Below are positions 24,010 through 35,119 of a stretch of DNA of 64,000 nucleotides, piece after piece. The translations under genes and the position numbers were made by a program. The notes below the pieces were generated by a model. The model worked only from the letters and a program-made list of their open reading frames with translations, was not told where the DNA came from and did no database searches. Every line of letters begins with the position of its first letter. Positions within the stretch are counted from its first letter, which is position 1. The stretch spans positions 11,970,245-12,034,244 of the forward strand of contig OX031066.1 of the NCBI GenBank assembly GCA_943736015.1. The letters run 5' to 3'. The DNA comes from Tridacna crocea (Eukaryota; Mollusca; Bivalvia; Cardiida; Cardiidae).

Positions 24010-27000
24010 GACAAACCAGACCATAATGGACGTTTACTTGTGGAAACGTTGACAGGTCTAGCTGATATCTGTATTCGACAGAGTCGAATGTGCCGTTCAA
24101 ACCCTCTGGAATGGCAGTGGCTATGTATGCATGCTATAGCTCTACTACAATACACTGTGGAATATTGCGACTCTGAGCTCGAAAACCAGCTTGATAACGA
24201 GCTGAACGACTGGTACCAGGAACACAAACAGTCCGCAGAACTTAAATGTAGGCCACTGGAGGATGCTTTCAATAGGGCACTGTACAACTGTCTTAAGCAC
24301 GACGCAAATACGTTTGACCCGTTTCAGTCTTTTTCCCTGCCAAATACTCCGGTGAACCAAAACCGAAAGACCTCTCTGTTTCCGCTGAGTTCCACAATGC
24401 CCCAGTATCTAGTCATGCCAGGTATGAGCTATAGAGTGACCGACAAAGGTCTGACGAAAGTTAGCGCAGACGACTCTAATGTAACTGTAGATTGGCTAGC
24501 TAAATTTCAACACTACTGTAAGGATAGACTTGTTAACAAAGACTCGAGATGTGTCACTGAGAAAATACTAAAATCTAATTCTAATAAGACCGAGGATGAC
24601 ACTGAAAGTATTCTTAGCGAAGGTTCAAATGGCAGTCTAGATTGGGACAACAGCGACTTACAAGGCATTGATGAAGTCACTGTAGAGGTGACGGACCAAG
24701 AAGTTTCTCCTGAAAACGATTACACTTTCGAATATGAAATTGTAACGAGTGATACTGAAAAGGAAGGTTGGGATTTCTTCATTAATCAAAGACGGAATTG
24801 CAATTTCGAAAGTGTTGTCCAGGTGGCGGTAGATGGGGAAAAGAGCGAAGGGCGCCAGCGTGAGATGCAGAAAATGACAAAAGAATCTCGTGACATCTTT
24901 CAACACGAGAAAACTGAAAAGTCAAAACAGAAGATCGTAGAGGCGAAGGAGATCATTTCTCCTCTGCATGAGCACAGTATAAGCCTAACTCTAGCACGTT
25001 TATTCTGTCATCTGGCCGATAAACTAGTACACGAAGAAGAATATCGAAAGGCTGAAGCGGTATACGAAAAGATTCTAGATATCATTGATCACATTCAAGA
25101 TGGAACAGCCGGGATGCTACGATTTAGTGCACGAATAATGAAAAATCTTGGAACAGTCAAATCGAAGCAAGGAAAATCTTCGTCCGGCTTAGTTCTACTT
25201 AACAAGGCTCTGCATACTTATCGTGACCTACAGGAGGAAGAAGCTAATTTCGAAATAGCGATTGCTTTAATTGAACTTGGAAACGGTTATATTGTCGGCA
25301 AAAATCACGAAGATTCGGTATTCAATGACGTGATCATTGCCATTTGCGACTTTTTCGAGAAGGACGCAGGAGATTCTCAAACTGCGTCAACGTCAAGTGC
25401 AGGAAGTGCGTCCCAGCTTTCTCAGATGACGTCATCTTTAGGTTCTAACAATGAAGACAGGAACGTTGAAGAAGCCGTCATGTGTTATACAGAAGCTATC
25501 GCGTTGTTAGATCGTTATGAAGCTGACGAAAAGCAAGTAGACATGTTTGCGAAGGCTGTAATGAGGCTTGGTGATTGTTACTTCATGCAAAACGATTACG
25601 ACAAAGCATTGGAATGTTACGAGAAATCTCTGTCTATGTTTCGGGCCAACAATATGTTTGGGAAGGACTCTTTAATGGAGAATGCCCATGTACTTTGTAT
25701 GCTTGGTGTGTCAACCTTCATGTTACATGTGTATCCTAGAGCTGCATCTGTTTTCGAAATGGCGTTACACATGGTTAGATGTGCATACGGCTTCAAACGC
25801 ACGTTTTTAAACGGAATGTTACAGTCTCTGTCTGGAATAACTTATTACAAAATGAAGAACTATCATAAATGTGTTTCTATGTGTTACCAAGGTTATGAAA
25901 CATACTGTGAGATTTTTGGGGAGGAAATGTCGCGACTTGATAAACAAAAGTTTTGGCTGGTTTGTCAGACATTATACGTAATGGGCAACTCCTACAATAT
26001 TCTAAATCTTCAAGGGAAGGCGATGAAATATCTAACGATAGCCCGAAGTTTGATGAAATCTTCAAAATGTCGTGAGCGACGTCAATTCATGAGAGTCCTC
26101 CAAATTCTTGGTGATTCTTACTTTGCCCAATATGACTATAAAACCGCGCTCCAGTTTTACAACGAAGCGCTTGAATATGGTGAGTGCGAGAGTCAAATAT
26201 CCTTCGATGAAGTTTTCGATCCGAATTGCGCTTCAGATGAAATGACAATTCACAATCACCTAGTGAGTAAGTCTGCCGAAGCCCATTTAAGTATGCAACA
26301 GTATCAGAATGCGGTTCATTATTTGGAGCAAGCTCACGATATGCAAGAAGTAATGGGTGAGGATATAAAGGAAGATTTGATCAACACACTAAATCAGTTA
26401 GGCTATATGCACTCAGTATCCGGTGATGTGAATAAAGCAATAGAAGCATACAAAGAATGTTTAGAAGTCTTTAGAGAGATTCATAATGGTGAACTTGGAC
26501 CTGAAATGTGTACAACCCTCGGTAACTTAGCTGCCATGTGTTATGTAAAGGCTTGTATTGCTGAAGATCCCAAAGAAGACCAGAAAATGACAGCTGCTGC
26601 AGATAACTATTTCCAAAACGCCATGAAACTTGAAATGAACACAGAAGTGAGTGTTAAATATGGCAATTTCTTGTATAGCCACTGCAGATATCAAGATGCT
26701 ATATTTCATCTGAATAATGCCGTTTATAACGACAGAGTGGCAACCGATATCGTATATGGAGGACTAGAGAAAGTAACTCTTCCCGACTTATTGCAAGACG
26801 AAGTTGACACACAAGAAGAGATTTGTCTCCCTTCCACGTGTCTCGCTCGATACATTCTAATCCTTTGTCATAAAGCACTTCACCAAACTCAAGAAGCAGA
26901 CGATAATTTGATCGGCTTAATGGAAGAAGTCAATGACTACGATGTACCCTTATTGCATTCCTTGCTCGGGTACGCTATGATGGAGCTGATGTTGTTTGAG

Positions 27001-27177
27001 GAAGCTGCCGTGTGTTTTCTTAATGCGTCAGCAAACGAGGATGACTATCAATTAGCTAATGAGAACTATTGTATTTGTCTTCTAGTATTAATTCTGAGGG
27101 TTTTACAAAACGCCTTCGAGAACATTTGGTTGTATTTACGTGAAAAGAGCAAAGCAGTTGGTCTGGGGTCTTGCTAA
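24010..27177 (+). CDS. Large TPR-repeat protein, terminal exon
   Basis: A single 3168-bp open exon follows the acceptor ctctcttcag and encodes 1055 residues plus stop. It is by far the best coding region in the window. The first 110 residues are helical (LVETLTGLADICIRQSR; WQWLCMHAIALLQYTVEYC). Residues of roughly 110-310 are acidic, Ser-rich and probably disordered. From about residue 320 to the end I count 12-14 TPR-like helix pairs with the usual G/Y/A spacing, such as LGDCYFMQNDYDKALECYEKS, LGDSYFAQYDYKTALQFYNEA, LGYMHSVSGDVNKAIEAYKE. A Ser/Thr/Ala linker near residue 460 interrupts the array. No kinase, NB-ARC, kinesin-light-chain coil or membrane segment is visible. TPR arrays are protein-interaction scaffolds; the partner is unknown and I cannot assign an orthologue. 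The last 25 residues (NIWLYLREKSKAVGLGSC) depart from the TPR pattern, so the stop could be lineage-specific. Confidence 0.92.
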   Translation, partial: DKPDHNGRLLVETLTGLADICIRQSRMCRSNPLEWQWLCMHAIALLQYTVEYCDSELENQLDNELNDWYQEHKQSAELKCRPLEDAFNRALYNCLKHDANTFDPFQSFSLPNTPVNQNRKTSLFPLSSTMPQYLVMPGMSYRVTDKGLTKVSADDSNVTVDWLAKFQHYCKDRLVNKDSRCVTEKILKSNSNKTEDDTESILSEGSNGSLDWDNSDLQGIDEVTVEVTDQEVSPENDYTFEYEIVTSDTEKEGWDFFINQRRNCNFESVVQVAVDGEKSEGRQREMQKMTKESRDIFQHEKTEKSKQKIVEAKEIISPLHEHSISLTLARLFCHLADKLVHEEEYRKAEAVYEKILDIIDHIQDGTAGMLRFSARIMKNLGTVKSKQGKSSSGLVLLNKALHTYRDLQEEEANFEIAIALIELGNGYIVGKNHEDSVFNDVIIAICDFFEKDAGDSQTASTSSAGSASQLSQMTSSLGSNNEDRNVEEAVMCYTEAIALLDRYEADEKQVDMFAKAVMRLGDCYFMQNDYDKALECYEKSLSMFRANNMFGKDSLMENAHVLCMLGVSTFMLHVYPRAASVFEMALHMVRCAYGFKRTFLNGMLQSLSGITYYKMKNYHKCVSMCYQGYETYCEIFGEEMSRLDKQKFWLVCQTLYVMGNSYNILNLQGKAMKYLTIARSLMKSSKCRERRQFMRVLQILGDSYFAQYDYKTALQFYNEALEYGECESQISFDEVFDPNCASDEMTIHNHLVSKSAEAHLSMQQYQNAVHYLEQAHDMQEVMGEDIKEDLINTLNQLGYMHSVSGDVNKAIEAYKECLEVFREIHNGELGPEMCTTLGNLAAMCYVKACIAEDPKEDQKMTAAADNYFQNAMKLEMNTEVSVKYGNFLYSHCRYQDAIFHLNNAVYNDRVATDIVYGGLEKVTLPDLLQDEVDTQEEICLPSTCLARYILILCHKALHQTQEADDNLIGLMEEVNDYDVPLLHSLLGYAMMELMLFEEAAVCFLNASANEDDYQLANENYCICLLVLILRVLQNAFENIWLYLREKSKAVGLGSC

Positions 27178-28011
27178 AGAAGTAGATTAGGCATTATTAG
27201 GCGATAGAAATGTGGCAACAATTAACATTTCAACTTCTTTATGCCCAATTTATCTCACAAAATATCGAGCAGTGTGGGTCAAAGATGAAGCTTCACATTT
27301 CGTACATTGTATATTCATCGGCATCATTCGTTAAAGCACCTAGACATGTCAAGTTGTTCACAATCTGTCTAGATGAACCGAACTGGTAACTTAAGTTTTC
27401 GAACCGCTAACCATCGGTTTACTTCAAAAACTTCGTAACTACAGCTTGTTTCAAGCTGTAGTTACGAGGTTTTAGAAGTAAACCGACGAAATACGAATTT
27501 ACATCATAGCAAACTCAAGAAGCAGCTCGTTTCTTTCACGATATTGATCGCGATGAGTGAGGGTTATTAAGCAATGTTTCAAACCTGGATTTACGGAGAA
27601 TAGCTGATGCCACATTTCATGACTAAAATGAAATTAAACTATTGTAAATCGTTTGGGTATAAGAATTACACATAAATTTACATTGTTAAAAACTCTTTGT
27701 CTTGATAGGGCACTGCACAAAGTTATGGCAAATGTTGCCCACTTTTGTGTATTTTCCGGTATATTGTCTTTGACTGGTTTTTGTACTTATCTGTGTATAA
27801 ATCTGTCAACCTAGCAATCAAAAGAACAGTAAATTACTACGCTTGTGACAATAGAACATGAACAATTGATAGGTTAAACCAATGATTTCGACTGATCTTC
27901 TGTTGCCGCACTTGTACCTCAAAATACCTCAAACAATCTTACCGTTAAAGTGGCATGGTAGTTCAGGACCTGAAAATGTTTCGATAAATGCAAAATAGAT
28001 AGTATGTGACT
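27178..28011 (+). other. Presumed 3' UTR and flank of the TPR gene
   Basis: Non-coding, AT-rich sequence follows the TPR stop codon. I see no canonical AATAAA; an ATTAAA variant lies near 27632. A hairpin element lies at 27414-27486. The exact transcript end is not visible. Confidence 0.35.
27414..27486. repeat. Hairpin repeat (ctgtagttacgag type)
   Basis: Arms cggtttacttcaaaaacttc, gtaactacagcttg and inverse, 73 bp. Sister copies at 60600 and 63239. Confidence 0.78.
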
Positions 28012-28270
28012 TGCAAAACGCGAAAAGGGGCATTCAGACATCTGCGTAAAATGTCGTCTCGGATCAGCCTGCGCAGTTCGCGCAGGCTGATCCGAGACGG
28101 CAATTTACGACCACATTAGATTTTGTGCTACAGCAGACTTGTGCAATACAGAAAATTACGTAAACACTGAAAGGGTCATTTCGGATTAGCCTGCACAGAC
28201 TGTACAGGCTGATCCGAGAAGAGGCTTTACGCGAATGTCTGAATGCCCCTTTTTGCGTGTTGCAAGCCAA
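28012..28270. mobile_element. Family C element, full
   Basis: Same architecture in the opposite orientation; first hairpin ggatcagcctgcgcag / gcgcaggctgatcc is near perfect. Confidence 0.8.
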
Positions 28271-28471
28271 CTATTGCCTGAACAGCACCATGTTTGCTCG
28301 CATGTTCTATACAAAGCTTTCTTTATGTGGACGTTCCCTTACCTATAAAAGGTAACTAAACACAGGGAGGTTGAAAACAGTAATCATGGCTATGCTTCAA
28401 GGCTATCGAATGCAGGTTTTGAAGTTTCTTACTTTGTTGCTTTGTTGCTGTACTTTTAAGCTTAAAACAGT

Positions 28472-28479
28472 GTGTGTGT

Positions 28480-28516
<37 letters not shown>

Positions 28517-28521
28517 GAAAG
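28472..28521 (+). repeat. (GT)n/(GA)n tract
   Basis: Gtgtgtgtg followed by GA units with single interruptions, then gagggaaggaggg. Confidence 0.8.
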
Positions 28522-29073
28522 AGGGAAGGAGGGAAGGAGAGATTTGTTCAGTTCATACGAAACCCACAACTAATAGCTTGAGAGTATTGTTGGAAAGGGA
28601 AAAGGAACAAATTTACAGCCAGAGTAGTAATGACTTTTAAACTTTATTAGATGACAAAAGAGCATTCGAGATAATGTCACTGTAATATTTACTGTGCTCT
28701 GCATTAAAGACCCATTAGTTTCCAAACTTAAACAATACAGATGTTGCAATGCACTTGAATTTAAATAATATCATTTTAAAGTAGCATACCATTAAAAATA
28801 AATTATTGTGAAAATGACATTCTATTGTTGTTTGGTTCAAGTGCTAGTAGCTGACAGAAAAATGAGTTTCAAAACCAGGTTAAAATTTGCCAGTTCTCTC
28901 TTTTAATTTCCACATGATTTTGAAATTCGTTTTCCTAGCAGCGATTAACACCTAGATCAGCTTTACAAAACCAATGTCATTTTCACCAAAATTCCCATAC
29001 TTTGAAATGGTATGATTTACATGTGAATCTATCTTAATATCATACTTGTTTATCTTCGGCAGCTATTGGGACT

Positions 29074-29301
29074 TTAACTCTTTTCCAAACGACAAAATTT
29101 TAGACTGGTCCAAATTGTAAGCATTTGCAGACGACAAGATAAAAGTGGCTGAAAACTTGAAATTTGTTTTGGGAAGAGAATAAAACATTGTGGGCAAAGG
29201 AGAAAAGGCAGGTTACCAGCATTTCCTCCATTTCCTACAGGGTTTTCAAAAGGCTTCTTTCTCAGGGTCGTTAAAAGTCGGGATTGTGTGGTAAAGAGTA
29301 A
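29074..29301 (-). mobile_element. Family A, full copy
   Basis: Left TTAA kept; right end reads gagtaa. Confidence 0.82.
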
Positions 29302-29767
29302 GAGGCTGATAAGTGTTGTAATGCATTTTTGCCGCAAAAGCAGCTTAACTTCTTAAAAAAGAAAACTCAACTCTGTATAAGGCTACATGTTTATGAATTA
29401 TGCAACTTCTATTATTATTATTTGCTGAATGGCCGAACTAATAAAGGGACCCAGGCATCAGAGTGCGGAGGACCATCGTCGGTAACTGTCTACAAACCAA
29501 ATGCTGGGATAACAAGAAATAGCGTCCGTCTTGGTCCGTGTTAGGGTACCTAACAAGCTTGGTTATGAATTCTGAACAGTTTCAAAGAAGAGTAAACAGT
29601 ATCAGTGTTTCAAGAGAAAAAGTATTGTGTAGTCATGGAGCGAATCTCACAATTGTAGTTGCCACAAAACTGGAAGTCTGATTTCAATCTTTGGTGTCCT
29701 GTAAAAGCGATATTGTGGCCAATGATACCAGTCTCCATCAGCATATCTCGGTGTTGTTGTTATCTTT

Positions 29768-29845
29768 GATTCATAGATTAGCCATTTGAATGGCGTAGAC
29801 GTTCCGTCTCGGCCATTCAAATGGATAATCTTTGAATCCAGAATT
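29768..29845. repeat. Short inverted repeat
   Basis: Ttgattcatagattagccat and atggataatctttgaatcca are inverted around a 25-bp centre. Confidence 0.6.
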
Positions 29846-30716
29846 AAACCAGGGGTATAAATGGTGATGGAATATTGCCATTGATATCACAATAATTGAC
29901 TGTTAATGCGATAAAAATATTCAAACTGCGCTCCTAGCGTTAATGTCAGTCTTTTTCTAGATGAATATCACTAATATTTGTGGGGAGAGATGTACGACAA
30001 AATCTGAATTCTTTTTGTTTTAGGAATGTAGCTTTGTGGAGAAATACGGAATATAATGCGACATGTGGTTTTTTTTTTTCTCGTGGAAAAAAAAGAACAA
30101 ATTGCTGCTATTACAAAGAGCTACACTAAAAAAAAAGACGCATTTAGAATTCTAATGGTCAGTATGTCGTTTCTTGTCTTTTTCAATTTTTATCTTCTTT
30201 CAATTTTATTATAAAACTTTCGACTTCAAATAAATCTTTTAAGATACTAAGAAGTCATTTGTTGTATATTCATATTTTATACACACAAGTAGTGTCAGTA
30301 AATTCGCTGTGACTGAACGTATACCCGAGTTTAATCTCTCTAAATCGCTTTATGCCATTGTAACATTACTTCAGTTAATCAACGATGACACAGTAAGTAA
30401 CCTCGAACCAGATTCCCAGTATATGACGTTGAAAACATCCTTGAAGTGTGATTCAAGGTATAAGAATGACTACATGTAAAACATTTCTTTTTTTCGAAAA
30501 GGAAGTCACCCACGTAAAGGCCGTCTGTCAGCCCTATTATACGAGTACCTCTATTAAAGCTACCAAGAAGACAAATGGTAAAGATATATCCATGTTCAAG
30601 TCGTATTTAAAACTGTTTTCAACAATATTTCAAACATCACATCACGTCTGTCATTCTATCTATCCATTTCTTTGCCTGGACTACTCACGACGTTCCTACC
30701 AAGCCACTGGCTGCTT

Positions 30717-31783
30717 TCTCGCAAAAACAAAGAGGACATAATGTGTTGGTATTTTTTTAGTTCCGAGTATATATTTTTCAGTCCAGAGGAAAAAAATAAA
30801 CCAAACTACAAACCGTTTCAAGACGGGTATTTGCAAGAATGCATCTACATTGCAGACACTGTATATTCAATCATCACAGAGTATGTCTTAAGCCTGCTCT
30901 GTAACTTTGTTATACCTCAAAAGCTTAGGGTAATGGTAAGACTTTCGACCCATTAATATCTAAAATAACCTGCAAACCGAAACTCTCATCATGGCAGAAC
31001 GATTTACCTTTCATTGTAAGATGCGAAGTGAAAATGAAACTGTAAACCAGAAGTTGGTAGAATCAATGTTGCTGAGTGAATCATGTGAGTTTGGGACAAT
31101 TTTAGATATGTTGAGTGTTTTTTTTTTTTGTCAGCGTGTTACAGAGCATTGAACATTATTCAGAGAACGTTATTGTTAGAAGAAGAGTTGACTTTGAAAC
31201 AGGCAGTTGATGTGGCTGTAATTATGAAATTGGTAGAGACTGAAGCATCAGAAACAAAGGACCCATGATATAGTGGTCACTAAGTGGTATAGGGTGGTAA
31301 AGCTAGTTGTGACAGTCAGAATTGTTTTTACAAGAACGCCATGTGTCATAGCTGTAAAGGTCAGGTTATGTAAGCAAGATATCTCCAAAAAGGCCATAAA
31401 AAGATCTGCAGAAAATCACAGCCTATGGAATAACAGGAGAAGAGAAATTAAAGAATGTCCAAAATTCGCCTTCTGAATCAACATCAAACTTTGTTGTCTG
31501 AAAATTAAAATGAGGGAGAGTGGCCAAATTTCACAAGTATATCAAAGTCAAAATTTTGGTTTTGAAAAAAAAAAAAGGTTTTTCTTACCATGAGAAAGTT
31601 GAAACATTGTTGCAATGTGAGAAAAATCTGGTAGTAAGCGTTTTTCCCTTCGACAAAATATTTTCATTACTTTTTAACATTATTTACATCCTTTATTCTG
31701 TAGGTTTATTTTTTTCCTCTGGACTGAAAAATATATACTCGGAACTAAAAAAAAATACCAACACATTATGTCCTTTTTGTTTT
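30717..31783. mobile_element. Element with ~80-bp inverted ends around retroelement debris
   Basis: 30717-30800 (caaaaacaaagaggacataa, tgtgttggtattttttta...) is inverted at 31702-31783 with few differences. The interior includes the Gypsy-like fragment listed separately. No clear target duplication is visible. Confidence 0.7.
30990..31480 (+). pseudogene. Fossil Ty3/Gypsy-like gag fragment
   Basis: Broken remnant resembling the end of a Ty3/Gypsy Gag, with a capsid-like part followed by a nucleocapsid-type zinc-knuckle part. It carries several breaks and is old. No LTRs, protease, reverse transcriptase or integrase are recognised nearby. Confidence 0.55.
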
Positions 31784-31784
31784 T

Positions 31785-31968
31785 GAATTGACAGCATTTG
31801 CAGATGATATTTTCAGTGTGGCTCATATCAAATGATTCTTCTTTGATAGGATGGAAAACTGTGGGAAGGAGAAAATGCTGGTAACCAGCATTTTCTCCGT
31901 TTCCCACAATGTTTTCAAAAGCTTTCTCTTTCAACTTGTTAAGCCATTATTGTGCAGTAAAGGGCTAA
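31785..31968 (-). mobile_element. Family A, end 2 truncated
   Basis: Begins at gaattgacagcatttgcag exactly where the inverted repeat at 31702-31783 stops. Confidence 0.75.
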
Positions 31969-32097
31969 TCTTCCAAACACAATTAATTCACTCATCCTGG
32001 ACAGAATTTTTTGCTGAAAAAAATTCTATTTACCAGGTAAGGTAATGTCTTATTGTCAAAGTGAAAGCAATTGCAGCAAACAAATATAGGTAATGCC

Positions 32098-32327
32098 TTA
32101 ACCCTTTACTCCATAGATACTCATTTTGACGCATCAACAACAGACAGCTTTTGAAAACATTGTGAGAAAAGGAGAAATTGCTCGTTACGAGCAATTTCTC
32201 CTTTTCCCACAATGTTTTCCATTCAATCAGATATTTGTATTCTCATTTGTCCATATTTTTGACATCATATCTTTATTTGCTGCTGAAATGGAAAAGTCTC
32301 AAAATGGCATAACAGGTAAAGGGTTAA
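32098..32327 (+). mobile_element. Family A, CTCG-loop subtype 2
   Basis: End 1 reads CCCTTTACTCCATAGATACT; hairpin tip TTGCTCGTTACGAGCAA. Its right part (tatctttatttgctgctga) is shared only with 53271-53500. Confidence 0.85.
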
Positions 32328-32465
32328 CTCATTACCAAACGACAATATTTTAGGCTTATAAATTCAAATTGAGTGCATTTGCAGACGACAAAGTAAAAGT
32401 GACTGAAAATTCCAAATTTGTTAATTCTCCTTTTCTCACAATGTTTTCTAGGGCTTCTTTCACAG
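32324..32465 (-). mobile_element. Family A, half-hairpin copy sharing a TTAA
   Basis: Uses the final TTAA of the preceding element as its own first TTAA. It matches the internal left part of the compound copy at 9194 (ttctagggcttctttcaca). Confidence 0.7.
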
Positions 32466-33064
32466 AGTAGGATACTGTCATTTGTGCCCAATTTTATTTG
32501 TCATCTGCAAATGCTTTTAATTTGGACTGGTCTATAACTTTGCTGTTCTGCAAAGATTTACATAGTTTTTTATCGGAATATTAATAAGGATATTGATCGA
32601 ATTGATAGAACGTTTTATATAATTTCATGTATTGACATGGTTTTCTATTTAATAGAAAATTATTTCCTTGTGTTACTCAGCTCATATACTGTTTCTAATG
32701 GCTGTCAAATACTGACCACTTTTCTCCATTTTGAAGAACTTATCCAATTCTCAGGCGAGAGGGAAGTGGCTTTTACTCAAATTCTGAGAGTTGGCAAAGG
32801 CCTGAGTATTCGAACCTGACAATTCAGTTAGAATTTAAGGCCATTTCAAAATCATGTTTAACCCTGTATTTGATACAGCAGAGTATCCATTACCAACAGC
32901 GGAAGATGTGTTCATAAAATTAGATTGGAAACAAAACTTCACGAAATTCACTCCAACGTCTCTCTCTCTCTCTAAGGGGCCACGGGAGGGGGAGGGGGTG
33001 GGGGCCATTGGTCAAATGAAAGGAACACCACTTTTGTGGAGCGTCTAAAGTAGGGATTGTATGG

Positions 33065-33066
<2 letters not shown>

Positions 33067-33130
<64 letters not shown>
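33067..33130 (+). repeat. (CT)n tract
   Basis: Thirty-two CT units at the inner edge of the right fold-back element; a second short CT stretch at 32959-32974 marks a duplicated element end. Confidence 0.9.
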
Positions 33131-33132
<2 letters not shown>

Positions 33133-34110
33133 GAGGGGAGACTGGGGAAGGGAAGGGAGGGGATGGGGATGGGGCTGGGGCCATTGGTCAAATGAAAGGA
33201 ACACCACTTTTGTGGAGCTCAACTTTATGCCAAGTATAAGGCTTACAGGTATGCAAAATGTGCAACTTTTATTCACAATTTACTAGACGACCCTACGGTT
33301 TGTTCATTTTGAAAATGAAACAGAGGTTTGTCGACACATCAACAGTTATTCATGAATAATAAATGTTTTACTGTACATCAGCTTTTCTTTATCTACTCTA
33401 GTAAATTGATTGAATTAAACGATTATATAGAAAGAAATTAAATACGCCTGTCTGTCCTTGAAACCAAACAAATACTTAAAATTGTGTTTCAAAATCAAAA
33501 CGAAAAGGTAATTCACCCAACAACTATATATAGCATTAAAACGCTAAGCCCTGGAAACCCGTATTGGTATGTTGATAGACGTAGCCCGGGGGTACTGACT
33601 GTTTAAACCTTTGCCACACAATGACGACTTTTGACGACCCTTAGAAGCAAGCTTTTTAAAAGCATTGTGGGAAAAGGAGAAAATGCTAGTAAGCAGCATT
33701 TTCTCCTTTTTCCCATGGTTGCTATCTTATCTATAAACAGTCTACCTTTTGAGCCGAATGAAAATTGTCGCCTGCAGATGTTTTCAATTTGAAAAGGGCT
33801 AAAAATTTGTCGTCTAGTTAAGGTTTAAACAACAAAACAAAAAAAAAATTGAACACTGTGCATACCGGATATCGATGAAAAATAAACTTCTTTCAGTAGC
33901 TCCTTTCTTCATATTTCTTTTTGTAAAAGAACACTTCATTAACAAAAATTGTCATGTAATAGTACTTTCTTTAAAAAAACAAGCACTCATTGTCGGAAAA
34001 GGAAAATGTCTGTAGAAAAAAAGGCAATTGAAACGTAAGGAAGTAGTATTTTTTCTTTTTTACGCTATGTTTTAAAACGAATTTTTTAAAAGCCCTGCCC
34101 CTAGCTGTGG
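33133..34110 (+). repeat. Fold-back element, inner terminal repeat (right arm)
   Basis: Matches 8130-7140 inverted and carries the same nested family A insertion (33603-33828). Its outer copy is at about 36110-36865, without that insertion. Confidence 0.75.
33603..33828 (+). mobile_element. Family A, nested in right arm
   Basis: Inverted counterpart of 7410-7631 at the same site of the fold-back terminal repeat. Confidence 0.85.
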
Positions 34111-34123
34111 TTCTAGATTTCTC

Positions 34124-34371
34124 CCCCTCTCTCTCTCTTTCTCTGTCCCTATCTCTCTCTCTCTCATTCTCTGTCGGCCTCTCTCTCTCATTCTCTGTCT
34201 GTCTCTCTCTGTGTCTCTCTCTTTCATTCTCTGTCCGTCTCTCTCTCTCTGTTCTCTCTCATTCTCTGTATGTCTCTCTCTCTGTCCGTCTGTCTCTCAT
34301 ATTCTGTATGTCTCTCTCTCTGTCCGTCTCTCTCGTTCTCTGTCCGTCTCTCTCTCTCTCTCTCTCTCTCA
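34124..34371 (+). repeat. CT-rich minisatellite (right arm counterpart)
   Basis: Inverted, shorter version of 6658-7128 with attctctgtccgtctctctc units. Confidence 0.9.
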
Positions 34372-34547
34372 TTACCTGTATAAAAAAAGCCAGGAAACAC
34401 AATGAATGTGTGCATTTGACACTTTGATATGACCTAAGCTGTTAAAGTAACGTTAAACTCCAATACAAACAAACAAATGTAGGTGTTCCAGCTCATTTTT
34501 CCAGGAAGATATATTAGTATATTTACCATACGAATTTCTTTTTTAAA

Positions 34548-34711
34548 TAGTCCAAATCGAAAGCGTTTGCTGACGAGGAAATAAAAGTGACTGCTTAATT
34601 CAAATTTTGTTTGGGGAGGCAAGAAAGCAATCTGGAAAAAGAAGAAAATGTTGGTTACCAGACATTTTCTTGCAGTGCGTTAAACGTAAGGATTGTGCGG
34701 TAAAGGGTTAG
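34548..34711 (-). mobile_element. Family A, decayed, right arm
   Basis: Counterpart of 6316-6484. Confidence 0.65.
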
Positions 34712-34976
34712 GAGCTCTTCAAAATTGCAGCTCCGCCTTTTCCTTTCCGAGAATTGATGATAATCATTGCGACAGGATTTATTCCTTTCTCGCCCAAAAT
34801 CGTTGTTGATCAAAGAGGATTACATGCAAAAGCAGCCAGTAGCTAATAAAGACTTGCGCCGAACACTAGTAATAGAAACTCGAGAAAACCATACATTGGT
34901 GCACTGGCTGTCGCAATATAGCTGAGACAATGTTGAAAATGACGTTAAACGCCATACGAACGAAAGCGGCCACTGG

Positions 34977-35119
34977 ACTACCAGCATTTTCTCCTTTTCC
35001 CAAAATGTTTACTAGCCTGCTGGAAACGAATTTCAATTTTTGAGTTACCTTTATTTTGTTGTCTGCAATTGCTTTCAATTTGAACCAGTATAAAATTTTG
35101 TCGTTTTGTAAAGGGTTAA
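34977..35119 (+). mobile_element. Family A, half copy, right arm
   Basis: Counterpart of 5908-6054; one hairpin arm plus end 2. Confidence 0.7.

Larger units (their letters stand above)
28522..30716. other. No gene recognised
   Basis: Between the TPR gene and the inverted-end element; holds one family A copy (29074) and the inverted repeat at 29768. Confidence 0.45.

Noticed and set aside
30448-30741. Plus-strand 97-residue frame upstream of the inverted-end element
   Set aside because: It runs into the inverted repeat at 30717 and shows no domain or splice support.
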